From positions 1 to 64,000 of the forward strand of contig NZ_JARRAF010000015.1 of NCBI RefSeq assembly GCF_030129945.1: a stretch of 64,000 nt of DNA. Direction: 5' to 3'. This DNA is from Parachitinimonas caeni. GTDB taxonomy: Bacteria; Pseudomonadota; Gammaproteobacteria; Burkholderiales; Chitinimonadaceae. Under the pieces are notes generated by a model. That model was not told the origin of the DNA, made no database searches, and worked only from the letters and a program-made list of their open reading frames with translations. Of the stretch, positions 56,450 through 64,000 are shown piece after piece; position 1 is the stretch's first letter, and each line of letters opens with the position of its first letter. The translations under genes and the position numbers were made by a program.

Positions 56450-58135
56450 ATGGCCGATTCGCCAGATTCCCCCAATATGAGCGAGCTGATCCAGCGGGCC
56501 GAGCAATACGATGATTCAGGCGTGCTGGCCCGGAGTCTGCTGCAGGCCATCCATTCCGGACATATCGGCGTCTGGGTATGGCAGGCGCAGACCGGCACCA
56601 TGCTGTGGAATGACTGTATGTATGACATCTACGGTCTGGATGCGGCGTCGTTTGCCGGGACGCTGGAAGCGTGGAGTGCGACGGTCCATCCGGACGATCT
56701 GGCGCGCGTCAGTGCCGATGTGACCGCAGCGCTGAAAGGGGAGCGCCCTTACAACACCATCTTCCGCATGGTGCGGCCTGATGGCGGAATCCGCTATCTG
56801 CGCGGCACAGCCTGGGTGGAGCGAGACGAAGCCGGCAAGCCCTTGCGCATGTGCGGTATCAATGAGGATGTGACCGAGCGCGAGCGCCTGATCAATCTGC
56901 TGGCAGCCGTACAACAAAGTACTCTGCGCAATGTGGGGGATGAGTATTTTCAGGCGCTGGTGGCCTCGCTGGTCCGGGTGCTGGGGGTGCGGATGGCCCT
57001 GGTGGCGCGGCGCCTGCCACCCGAGCTGCCGGCGTGCTGTTGCAGCATGGCCTTGCTGGATGGCGGCCGGTCGCTGCCGATGGAGTACTTTCCGGTAGAC
57101 GGTTCGCCGGCTGCGGTGGTGCTAGCGAACGGCAGTTTCGCGACCGAGCGCGGTATTTGCACACAGTTTCCGGCTGATGAGACGTTGCAGCGCAGTCAGG
57201 CTGAAGCCTATCTGGCGGTGGCGTTGGAAAACGATAGTGGGCAACACATCGGCTATCTGGCGGTGATTGACGATAAACCGATGCCTGATGTTGCGCACAA
57301 CCTTGAGCTATTGAAGCTGTTGGCCGGACGCGCCAGCGCAGAGTTGCAGCGCATGCTGGACGAAGCCGAGATCCTTCGCCTGAACTCTGAGCTGGAGCGG
57401 CGTGTTGGCGAGCGCACGGCCGAGTTGCGACGCACGCTGAAGGAGCTGGAGACGTTTTCCTACTCGGTTTCGCACGATCTGCGGGCGCCGCTGCGGGCAA
57501 TCAGCGGATTTGTAGGCATCCTGCAGGAAGAGTACGGGGAAGGCCTTGATGAAACGGGTCGAGACTACATGCGCCGCGTGGTGACCGCTACCGACCGGAT
57601 GGGGCGACTGATAGACGATCTGCTGAGTCTTTCACGTATTTCTACCCGCAATCTGCATCTGCAACCCGTGAATCTGGGCAAGCTGGCCCACGAGATTCTG
57701 GATGAGCTGGAGGTGGATACCTCCCATCCATCTGTCCTCCGTCAGATTCCAGATAACCTGACGGCTTATGGCGATGCAGGTTTGTTGCGACTGGCGCTCG
57801 ACAACCTGATCGGCAATGCCTGGAAGTTCAGTCGGTATACTGAGTCACCGCTGATCGAAATGGGTGCGGAAGAGCGAGATGGAGGGAAAGAATTCTTCAT
57901 TCGCGACAACGGGGCTGGTTTTGATGCAGCAAACGCAACGAAACTATTCGCCCCGTTTCAACGTTATCACGGTACCGATCTATTTCCTGGGAGTGGAATT
58001 GGCTTGGCGATTGTCCAGCGCATTGTCTATCGCCACCACGGTACCTTGCGCATCCAGAGCTGCCCGGACGATGGTGCAACCGTCTATTTCCGATTGCCGG
58101 GAGCCGCCGAGATCTCCTTGCTTGAAGCCCCTTGA
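56450..58135 (+). CDS. soluble PAS/GAF sensor histidine kinase
   Basis: 561 residues, no membrane segment. A PAS domain of the PAS_3 type spans about 34-142 (GVWVWQAQTGTMLWNDCMYD ... MVRPDGGIRYLRG ... GINEDVTERE). A GAF-like domain follows (about 150-305), containing a CCC cluster at 196-198. A coiled segment leads to HisKA with His342 (FSYSVSHDLRAPLRAI), and the ATPase has LDNLIGNAWKFSRY, FIRDNGAGFD and GSGIGLAIV. This is the phytochrome-like cytosolic architecture. No response regulator is adjacent, so its target is unknown. Confidence 0.92.
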   Translation: MADSPDSPNMSELIQRAEQYDDSGVLARSLLQAIHSGHIGVWVWQAQTGTMLWNDCMYDIYGLDAASFAGTLEAWSATVHPDDLARVSADVTAALKGERPYNTIFRMVRPDGGIRYLRGTAWVERDEAGKPLRMCGINEDVTERERLINLLAAVQQSTLRNVGDEYFQALVASLVRVLGVRMALVARRLPPELPACCCSMALLDGGRSLPMEYFPVDGSPAAVVLANGSFATERGICTQFPADETLQRSQAEAYLAVALENDSGQHIGYLAVIDDKPMPDVAHNLELLKLLAGRASAELQRMLDEAEILRLNSELERRVGERTAELRRTLKELETFSYSVSHDLRAPLRAISGFVGILQEEYGEGLDETGRDYMRRVVTATDRMGRLIDDLLSLSRISTRNLHLQPVNLGKLAHEILDELEVDTSHPSVLRQIPDNLTAYGDAGLLRLALDNLIGNAWKFSRYTESPLIEMGAEERDGGKEFFIRDNGAGFDAANATKLFAPFQRYHGTDLFPGSGIGLAIVQRIVYRHHGTLRIQSCPDDGATVYFRLPGAAEISLLEAP

Positions 58136-58563
58136 TCACTGACCGGGCAGGCTGTGACAGCGTGCAGGTTTCCGGGTGGGTGGATCTCTTTTACCTGAAA
58201 CAAATCGGCAACACCGGTCATATGGGCTTTGCTGCATTGTTTGTCTGCCTGGCGATATTGCGGTAAACCAGTACAGACTCCTGGCAGGGTAGTGCAGACG
58301 ATGTAGCGTGAAGACTTTTGCGCCCTCTTCAAATGTGCTCAATATGTTGATTTGCCTGAAACTGTCTCAATTTCCCAACAGAAAAATCCTCGCAAACGTT
58401 TGATTGTCGTACAGGTCGGTAGTTTGGCAGTTTTTTGTCAACAATTATTCACCTTGAAACGCTAGACTGCGCCCTCTCTCTGGTTCGGGATAGGGGTCTG
58501 GTGCTGTTCGGAGCGGTACGCCTTGTCCTGGCCAAAGTTCTACAAACCGGGAAAGGGGTTTTC
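58136..58563. other. intergenic region before the nuclease gene
   Basis: 428 bases. The frame of the nuclease extends upstream to 58435 but that part lacks a signal peptide and start signal, so it is treated as untranslated. The nuclease promoter should lie in the AT-rich part around 58380-58460. No other gene or structure was recognised. Confidence 0.45.
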
Positions 58564-61500
58564 ATGCAGTTCCGCAGAACAACGCTGGCGACACTGATCG
58601 CAGCACTGGCTGTTACCGCACAGGCCGACACCACGTATCACCTGTTGGCCAATGGCAATTTTCGGCAGGATTGGACCAACACGGCGCTGATCAGCGCAGA
58701 CAATAGCTGGGCCAATATCCCCAGCATCATGGGCTATGCAGATGCCCTGACTGGCACGGGTGTCGATGCCAAAACCATTCTGGTTGCGCAGAGCGTCGTC
58801 AATCTCAAAGCCAATCAGACTACGCCTAATACCAATACAGCCGGCGGTCTCGCGGAATTTGAACTGACTGACCCGGTCGTTGCCTTCCAAGGCTCAAGCA
58901 AAGCCCCGGCTCCGGCACTGGTCATCCATCTTGACACCACCAATAGCAAGAACATCAGCGTCAGCTACCGTCTGCGTGATATCGATGGTAGTGCCGACAA
59001 TTCAGCTCAGACGGTTGCCCTGCAATACCGTGTCGGCGAAACCGGCGATTTCAAGAACATCGATGCCGGCTATGTGGCCGATGCCTCGACTGGCCCCAGC
59101 GCCGCAACCAATGAAGTCAAAGTAGCCGTTACCCTGCCAGCAGACGCCGAAAATCAGGCCAAGGTTCAACTTCGTATCCAGACTGCCAACGCATCCGGCA
59201 ATGATGAGTGGATCGGCATCGACGACATCGAAATTTCCGCAACCAAGGATGGCGGCAATAGCGGTGGTGGCACAGGCGGCGGTACTGGCGGTGGCTCGGG
59301 CTCGCCTGATACCCAGGCACCAGTTCTGAGCGCAGTCAAGGTTACCAGCATCACCGAAAGCGGTGCATCGCTGAGCCTGAGCAGCGATGAAGCAGGTTCT
59401 GCATGGTTTGTGGTGCTGCCGGCTGCCGCTGCAGCCCCCAGCGCAGATCAGATCGTTGCCGGTAATGCCGCTGACGACAAAGCTGCGGCGATCAAAGGTA
59501 ACGGTGCCGTTACGGCAGGAACCGTGTCGTTTGCATTCAGTGGTCTGACTGCGGCAACCGACTACAAGCTCTACGTGCTGGCAGCAGATGCCACAGGTAA
59601 TCGCACCAACGTAAGCTCCATCGACTTCTCGTCGGCAGCAGCCAGCAGCGTTACACGCATTCATGACATCCAGGGCAAGACCGATGTCAGCCCGCTCAAT
59701 GGCAAAGCCGTGACGGTTGAAGCCATCGTGACAGCCGTTCATGAGAATGGCGATGGTTCGCTCAATGGCTTTTTCATCCAGGAAGCGGATGCCGATGCAG
59801 ATAGCGACCCGCTGACCTCGGAAGGAATTTTCGTTTACACCGCCTCGAAGACCGCCACAGTTGCGGTAGGTGATCGCGTTCGCGTCGCCGGAACGGTGAC
59901 CGAGAACTTCAACAACACCCAGATCAAGACACCCGTAACCACGGTGCTGGCAAAGGGTATTGCCCTGCCCAAGCCCGCCGAGGTGGCGTTGCCCGTGCAG
60001 AGCCAGGCCGACTACGAGCGGTTTGAAGGCATGCTGGTGCGTTTTGCCCAGCAGCTGACTGTGACCGACAACTATGGCCTGGGCCGCTATGGCGAAGTGG
60101 GCTTGTCGGTAGGTGGGCGCCTGTTGCAACCGAGTGATGTTATTGACATCAACGACGCCAATCCGGACGGCACCAGCTTCACCGGCAAGTCGAATGTGGC
60201 GGCACTCAACGCCCTGATCGACGAAAATGCCCGCCGCAAGATTGTGCTCGACGATGGCTTTACCAAGCAGAACCCTGATCCGATCGCCCATATCGACCCG
60301 GTTACCAAGACACTGCGTCTGGGCTCTACCGTCGATAATCTGGTAGGGGTGATGGATTACCGCTTCAATATCTATCGCATCCAGCCTGCTGGCCCGATCA
60401 AGTTCAACTATTCCGCCCGCCCGGCAGCACCGAAGTTTGCCGAGGCCAACCTGAAAATCGGTTCGGCCAACGTACTCAATTTCTTCAAGACCACGGTCAG
60501 CACCGACAAAAACTCGCGTGGTGCCAATAACGCTGCCGAATTCGACCGCCAGTTGGCCAAGACCGTAGCAGAACTCAGCCAGCTTGATGCTGACGTGCTG
60601 GGTATTCTGGAAATGGAAAACATCGACCAGACGGCCATCGACCTTCTGGTGGCATCCCTGAACAAGGTGATGGGTGCGGGCACCTACGCCAAAGTCGTCG
60701 ATGCGATCAAGCCGTTCTCGCAGGGCTCCGATGCGATCAAGGTTGCGATGATCTACAAGCCAGCTGTTGTCGAGCCGGTAGGCGCTTCACAGATTTACGA
60801 AGATGCCATCTTTGATCGCCCATCCTTGGGCCAGGTGTTCCGCCACAAAGCCAGCGGCGAAGAGTTTGCTGCGATCATGAATCACTTCAAGTCGAAGCGG
60901 TGTGATGGTGCTGGCGGTGCGGATGCTGATCAGCAGGACGGCCAGGGCTGTTTCAATGATCGCCGTCGTCAGCAAGCGACGAAACTGCTGGATTTCGTCA
61001 ACAAGATCAAACCGGCCAACGGTCGCGTCATGTTGCTGGGTGACTTCAACGCTTACACCCAGGAAGACCCGCTGGATGTTATCCGTACCGGTGGCTTCAG
61101 CTCAGTCAAGACACCAAGCGAGTCTTACCAGTTCAATGGCTACACCGGCTCGCTCGACCATGCCTTGGCAACCGCTCCGATGTCCAAGTTGATTGTGGGC
61201 GCTGCCCACTGGAACATCAATGCGGATGAGCCGACCTTCGTTGATTACAACCTGGAATTCAAGTCGGCTACTCAGCAGCTTGATATTGCTCAGGGTGGTC
61301 TTTATTCCGCTACGCCATACCGTTCTTCTGATCATGACCCTGTGATCGTCGGCCTCAAATTTGGTGCTGGCTCCGGCAATGGTTCGGGTAACGGCAGTGG
61401 TTCGGGCAACGGCAATGGCACCGGTACTGGTACTGGTACAACTTTGCCACCAGTCACTGTACCGGGAGGTGTGACCTTCCCGCGTACTGGCGCGATTGGT

Positions 61501-62799
61501 GAAGTCTTCGCGGGCACTCCGACCAATATCGGCGTGTCGAGCAACGGTGTAGTAGTGGTTGGCGCGGGGGCTTCCGGCAAGGTGGACTTCGTTGGCAGCA
61601 CACCTGCCGGCACACTGATCTCCATCGCCAAAGGCGGCAAGCTGTCGCTGACCGATGGGCGTAGCTTCAGCCCGGTAGGCGCAGATGCGCTGCTGCGTAC
61701 CCGCCCTGTCGAGGTGAACGGCAAGACTGTTCAAGTGCTGGATCTGGTGCAGGGTCGTACGGCGGCTGCGGCATCTGATGCCGGCGTCGGCTTGCTGGCA
61801 TTGCCTGGTGCCACGGTGCTGCAATCCGGCAGCAAGGGTGGCGAGGCCGATATGCAGACAACGGCAGATGGCAGCCGCATCGTTGCCGTTACCAATGGTT
61901 CGGCCGCTGTGGTGATGACTTCGGGCAAGGTTGAGCTGTTTGCAGGCGAGCGTACAACGGTCAACGCGAGTGGTAGTGTTGGCGCACTGACGCTGGGCTC
62001 GATTGACGGCAAGTCCGGCGTAGCGGGCGACCCGCTCAGTTTGCCAGCTATTGCCGGCATGAAAATCGAAGCCAATGTTGCCAAGGTTGATGCAGCAGTG
62101 GCTCGTGCCGGTGGCAAGTCGCTGACCAGCATCATCAGCTCGGTTTCCGGCCTGCAAGTGAATAGCCAACGTGCTGACGGTGTATTGCGCCTCGTAGATC
62201 GTGGTGTGACCTACAACGCACTGCCGCTTGGTCCCGTTACGATTGAGCCCGGTCGTGCTGATGGCATGACGACCGACTCAAAGGGGGATGTTTACATCAG
62301 CAAAAATGGCGTCGTTGTGCGACTGGTGCCTGCACTGGCAGATCCTGCCGGTTGGATGGCTGCTTTGCGCAAGACTGATCCGGCTGCTGAAGTGACGCTG
62401 CGTGCCGATGGCCTGCTGCAAGTTAAAGTGAACGGCCGCACCATGGTGGTTCGTCCGGGCTGGCGTACAACGTCGCTGCGCGCCATGTCTGCCAGCAATG
62501 GCCGTCTGTTTGACTATGCAACGTCTAACGGCGAACACCAGACCTTGCACGCAGCATTCCATGACGTTGCCAGCCTTGGTAAGGAGCTGAAGAAGATCGA
62601 TCAGAACGCCACGATCACTACTGAGGAAGACGGCAGTGTGTCTACCCGCCTGGGTGAGCGTAACTATCGTCTGAGCCCATACCCGACTCTGGATAGCGTA
62701 CCGGCTGATGCGGGTTCGCAAGCTTGGTGGGTGAATGCTGATGGCCTGATCGTATTGCGCAATAGCGATGCAACCAGCCAGACCTTCACAGCGGAGTAA
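58564..62799 (+). CDS. extracellular nuclease, ExeM/NucH-like, with long C-terminal extension
   Basis: 1411 residues with a signal peptide (MQFRRTTLATLIAALAVTAQA). An N-terminal beta domain (about 25-230) is followed by a Gly/Thr/Ser linker, an Ig-like domain (about 250-360), an OB-fold (about 362-460; VSPLNGKAVTVEAIVTAV), and the endonuclease/exonuclease/phosphatase domain (about 630-930): SANVLNFFKT, LGILEMENID, HFKSKRCDG, LGDFNAYTQED, SSDHDPVIVG. A Gly/Asn/Ser/Thr linker (from about 938) leads to a FecR-like and unassigned C-terminal part of about 450 residues. The enzyme would degrade extracellular DNA for nutrients, phosphate or biofilm release. Standard ExeM proteins are shorter. Confidence 0.88.
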   Translation: MQFRRTTLATLIAALAVTAQADTTYHLLANGNFRQDWTNTALISADNSWANIPSIMGYADALTGTGVDAKTILVAQSVVNLKANQTTPNTNTAGGLAEFELTDPVVAFQGSSKAPAPALVIHLDTTNSKNISVSYRLRDIDGSADNSAQTVALQYRVGETGDFKNIDAGYVADASTGPSAATNEVKVAVTLPADAENQAKVQLRIQTANASGNDEWIGIDDIEISATKDGGNSGGGTGGGTGGGSGSPDTQAPVLSAVKVTSITESGASLSLSSDEAGSAWFVVLPAAAAAPSADQIVAGNAADDKAAAIKGNGAVTAGTVSFAFSGLTAATDYKLYVLAADATGNRTNVSSIDFSSAAASSVTRIHDIQGKTDVSPLNGKAVTVEAIVTAVHENGDGSLNGFFIQEADADADSDPLTSEGIFVYTASKTATVAVGDRVRVAGTVTENFNNTQIKTPVTTVLAKGIALPKPAEVALPVQSQADYERFEGMLVRFAQQLTVTDNYGLGRYGEVGLSVGGRLLQPSDVIDINDANPDGTSFTGKSNVAALNALIDENARRKIVLDDGFTKQNPDPIAHIDPVTKTLRLGSTVDNLVGVMDYRFNIYRIQPAGPIKFNYSARPAAPKFAEANLKIGSANVLNFFKTTVSTDKNSRGANNAAEFDRQLAKTVAELSQLDADVLGILEMENIDQTAIDLLVASLNKVMGAGTYAKVVDAIKPFSQGSDAIKVAMIYKPAVVEPVGASQIYEDAIFDRPSLGQVFRHKASGEEFAAIMNHFKSKRCDGAGGADADQQDGQGCFNDRRRQQATKLLDFVNKIKPANGRVMLLGDFNAYTQEDPLDVIRTGGFSSVKTPSESYQFNGYTGSLDHALATAPMSKLIVGAAHWNINADEPTFVDYNLEFKSATQQLDIAQGGLYSATPYRSSDHDPVIVGLKFGAGSGNGSGNGSGSGNGNGTGTGTGTTLPPVTVPGGVTFPRTGAIGEVFAGTPTNIGVSSNGVVVVGAGASGKVDFVGSTPAGTLISIAKGGKLSLTDGRSFSPVGADALLRTRPVEVNGKTVQVLDLVQGRTAAAASDAGVGLLALPGATVLQSGSKGGEADMQTTADGSRIVAVTNGSAAVVMTSGKVELFAGERTTVNASGSVGALTLGSIDGKSGVAGDPLSLPAIAGMKIEANVAKVDAAVARAGGKSLTSIISSVSGLQVNSQRADGVLRLVDRGVTYNALPLGPVTIEPGRADGMTTDSKGDVYISKNGVVVRLVPALADPAGWMAALRKTDPAAEVTLRADGLLQVKVNGRTMVVRPGWRTTSLRAMSASNGRLFDYATSNGEHQTLHAAFHDVASLGKELKKIDQNATITTEEDGSVSTRLGERNYRLSPYPTLDSVPADAGSQAWWVNADGLIVLRNSDATSQTFTAE

Positions 62800-62851
62800 G
62801 TGCTGATTGTCTGCAGATGCCTCCTCGCAGAGGAGGCTGTCTGTAGATAAG

Positions 62852-62887
62852 AAAAGCCGCTCATCTTTACGGATGAGCGGCTTTTTT
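62852..62887. terminator. bidirectional terminator between the nuclease and secreted-protein genes
   Basis: AAAAGCCGCTCATC / GATGAGCGGCTTTT, a 14-bp stem with a 6-base loop, followed by T on the plus strand and by T on the minus strand. A smaller hairpin GCCTCCTC/GAGGAGGC lies at 62819-62837. Confidence 0.88.
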
Positions 62888-62907
62888 CTTGTTACTGAGT
62901 AGCGGAC

Positions 62908-63855
62908 TTACCAGATGCGAAGCATGCCCGTCTTGCCGCCAATGATCAGCCCGAGGCTGTTGAGCGCGAGGCGGTTGTTGGCGAGGGTGGTACAGGCTTG
63001 CAGCTGCTTCATGGCGGCACTGCCGACACTGTAAGTACCCGTCGAGTTGGCACCACCCGCGACGTTGGAAACGTTGACCGAGGCATAGGTGAAAGTGCGA
63101 ACCGGGAAGGAAGTACCCGTCTGGGCAAAGGCAACCAGAGGTGCCAGCCAGGCGTTGGGGTCGGTGGTGTAGCTGCCGGTAATGGTGTCAGACGTTGCCC
63201 CGCCTGACTTGGTGGTGATGGTGTAAAGCGCCGAGACCGAAGACATATTGGCGTGGCCGGTCGAGGTAAACAACGCTACGGCGTTGTTGGCGGAGACATG
63301 GTCGATCACGTACTGCATATAGTCGTCGGTGCCGACATAGGCATTGAACGAGATATTGCAGGTTGCGCTGCTGACCGCAGAGGAGTAGCTGAAAGGCACC
63401 AGGATTTCGCCTTTGGTCGCCGAAGGGGCGAGCGGACCGCCGGTGGTGGAGTAGTTACCGACAGCGCCATAGTAGGTGTACGAACTGGCGACGGCACCGG
63501 AAGTGGATGCGGTAATCGACCAGCTGGCGAAGCTGTCATTGGATACGCCGACGCTGATGGTGTTGACCATGCCGGCGATGGCCGGAGCAGTACCGAGGTT
63601 GGTGCGGCTGACGAAGTACTGCCAGGTGCCGGGTGCGGTGCCGGTGCCTTGTGTCAGCTCCAGCAGAATCACGGAGTCGGAAGACTGGTTACCTGAGGGC
63701 AGGAAGGCGGTATACAGCGGCGTTCCACCACCTTTGGCATAAATCAAGGGGTCACCGAAAGTGTGCAAGCCAAGTGTGGAGCCAGCAGCAAAGGCGCTGG
63801 CAGAGGTAGCCATCAGGCCAAGACCTGACCCAAGCTTCTTGAGTATGTGTTTCAT
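62908..63855 (-). CDS. secreted protein of unknown function
   Basis: 315 residues with a signal peptide (KKLGSGLGLMATSASAFAAG). The mature protein is rich in Ser, Thr, Ala, Gly and aromatic residues with almost no Lys, as in beta-rich surface or extracellular proteins; segments such as GGGTPLYTAFLPSGNQSSDS and VIDHVSANNAVALFTSTGHA recall periplasmic substrate-binding or surface proteins, but no family is certain. One cysteine pair (ATCNISF, QACTTL). It is convergent with the nuclease gene at a shared terminator. Confidence 0.75.
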   Translation of the reverse strand: MKHILKKLGSGLGLMATSASAFAAGSTLGLHTFGDPLIYAKGGGTPLYTAFLPSGNQSSDSVILLELTQGTGTAPGTWQYFVSRTNLGTAPAIAGMVNTISVGVSNDSFASWSITASTSGAVASSYTYYGAVGNYSTTGGPLAPSATKGEILVPFSYSSAVSSATCNISFNAYVGTDDYMQYVIDHVSANNAVALFTSTGHANMSSVSALYTITTKSGGATSDTITGSYTTDPNAWLAPLVAFAQTGTSFPVRTFTYASVNVSNVAGGANSTGTYSVGSAAMKQLQACTTLANNRLALNSLGLIIGGKTGMLRIW

Positions 63856-64000
63856 GAGGAATCAAACCGGGAAAGGTGAAGAGAGGGGCGCCAAGACTGG
63901 CTATCTGCCGGCCATATGTGACAGATAGATAGGACAACAGTGAGAGAACTGCTGAACTGGCTTGGCGCCAGCTTGTATTTTGTATTTAGGCAGCCCTCGG

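Noticed and set aside
59002-60291. Minus-strand frame of 429 codons inside the nuclease gene
   Set aside because: Antisense shadow of a GC-rich gene with intact nuclease motifs on the plus strand.

Overview
The window looks like a chromosomal segment of a flagellated, free-living betaproteobacterium, most likely of the order Neisseriales. This is inferred from the types and order of its housekeeping genes (ribF-ileS-lspA-ispH, nrdA/nrdB, cysB beside cysH, fliA-motC, mfd, uvrB, rmuC); no rRNA or marker comparison was possible. Coding density is high. Most genes have the GC-rich codon use of the host, but a few patches are AT-richer (about 417-1610, 44660-44780 and 54600-55520).

Layout. 1-1610: the 5' part of an IS481-type transposase running off the left edge, then an AT-rich orphan gene. 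1611-6594: class Ia ribonucleotide reductase, with a methyltransferase gene between nrdA and nrdB and a good NrdR box upstream of nrdA. 7146-10506: a two-component system and a secreted Vps62-like protein. 10797-12345: motC and fliA. 12762-14732: a secreted glycosidase-like protein. 15072-17636: sulfur assimilation (cysH, a TauE-type permease, divergent cysB). 17776-21250: upp with a DUF523 gene, a DUF2807 lipoprotein, and an MFS exporter preceded by two matching palindromic operators. 21544-36312: uvrB, the ispH/lspA/ileS/ribF operon, flgA, rmuC, a DUF4124 protein, mfd and a small Oxidored-like protein. 36559-40931: a DUF1800/DUF1501 secreted pair and a GNAT fusion protein.

41182-53207 is the accessory part. 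It begins with three small related membrane proteins. The third is split by a 380-bp transposon-like element, and removing the element with one TA copy restores the frame. An Lgt-like membrane protein follows, overlapping a radical SAM enzyme that resembles tetraether-synthase-type proteins. Then comes a tightly packed run: a secreted protein, an ADP-ribosylglycohydrolase, a 1030-residue HEAT/ARM-repeat protein, a winged-helix SWIM protein, a highly structured non-coding region with 11-bp a1/a2 ends and a 22-bp msd-like stem, and a reverse transcriptase with retron hallmarks (NAxxH, YADD, VTG). I read this as a retron defence locus of the ARM + WHSWIM + RT kind (type XIII as I recall the published scheme). 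It carries two less usual features: two membrane helices at the RT C-terminus and the ADP-ribosylglycohydrolase upstream.

53354-64000: a secreted BamE-like protein whose stop codon is formed at a repeat-element boundary, a YidD-like protein, a LURP-one/scramblase-like protein, a hexose-6-phosphate mutarotase, a PAS/GAF histidine kinase, a 1411-residue extracellular nuclease and a secreted protein of unknown function.

A second theme is a dispersed family of non-autonomous elements (41797-42176, 32216-32589, 53833-54028) sharing ends of the form GGYTCTGTTGAC and TA target duplications, with 50-bp palindromic miniatures at 18960-19011 and 17678-17728 and a possible remnant at 3521-3549. I saw no rRNA, tRNA or CRISPR array.
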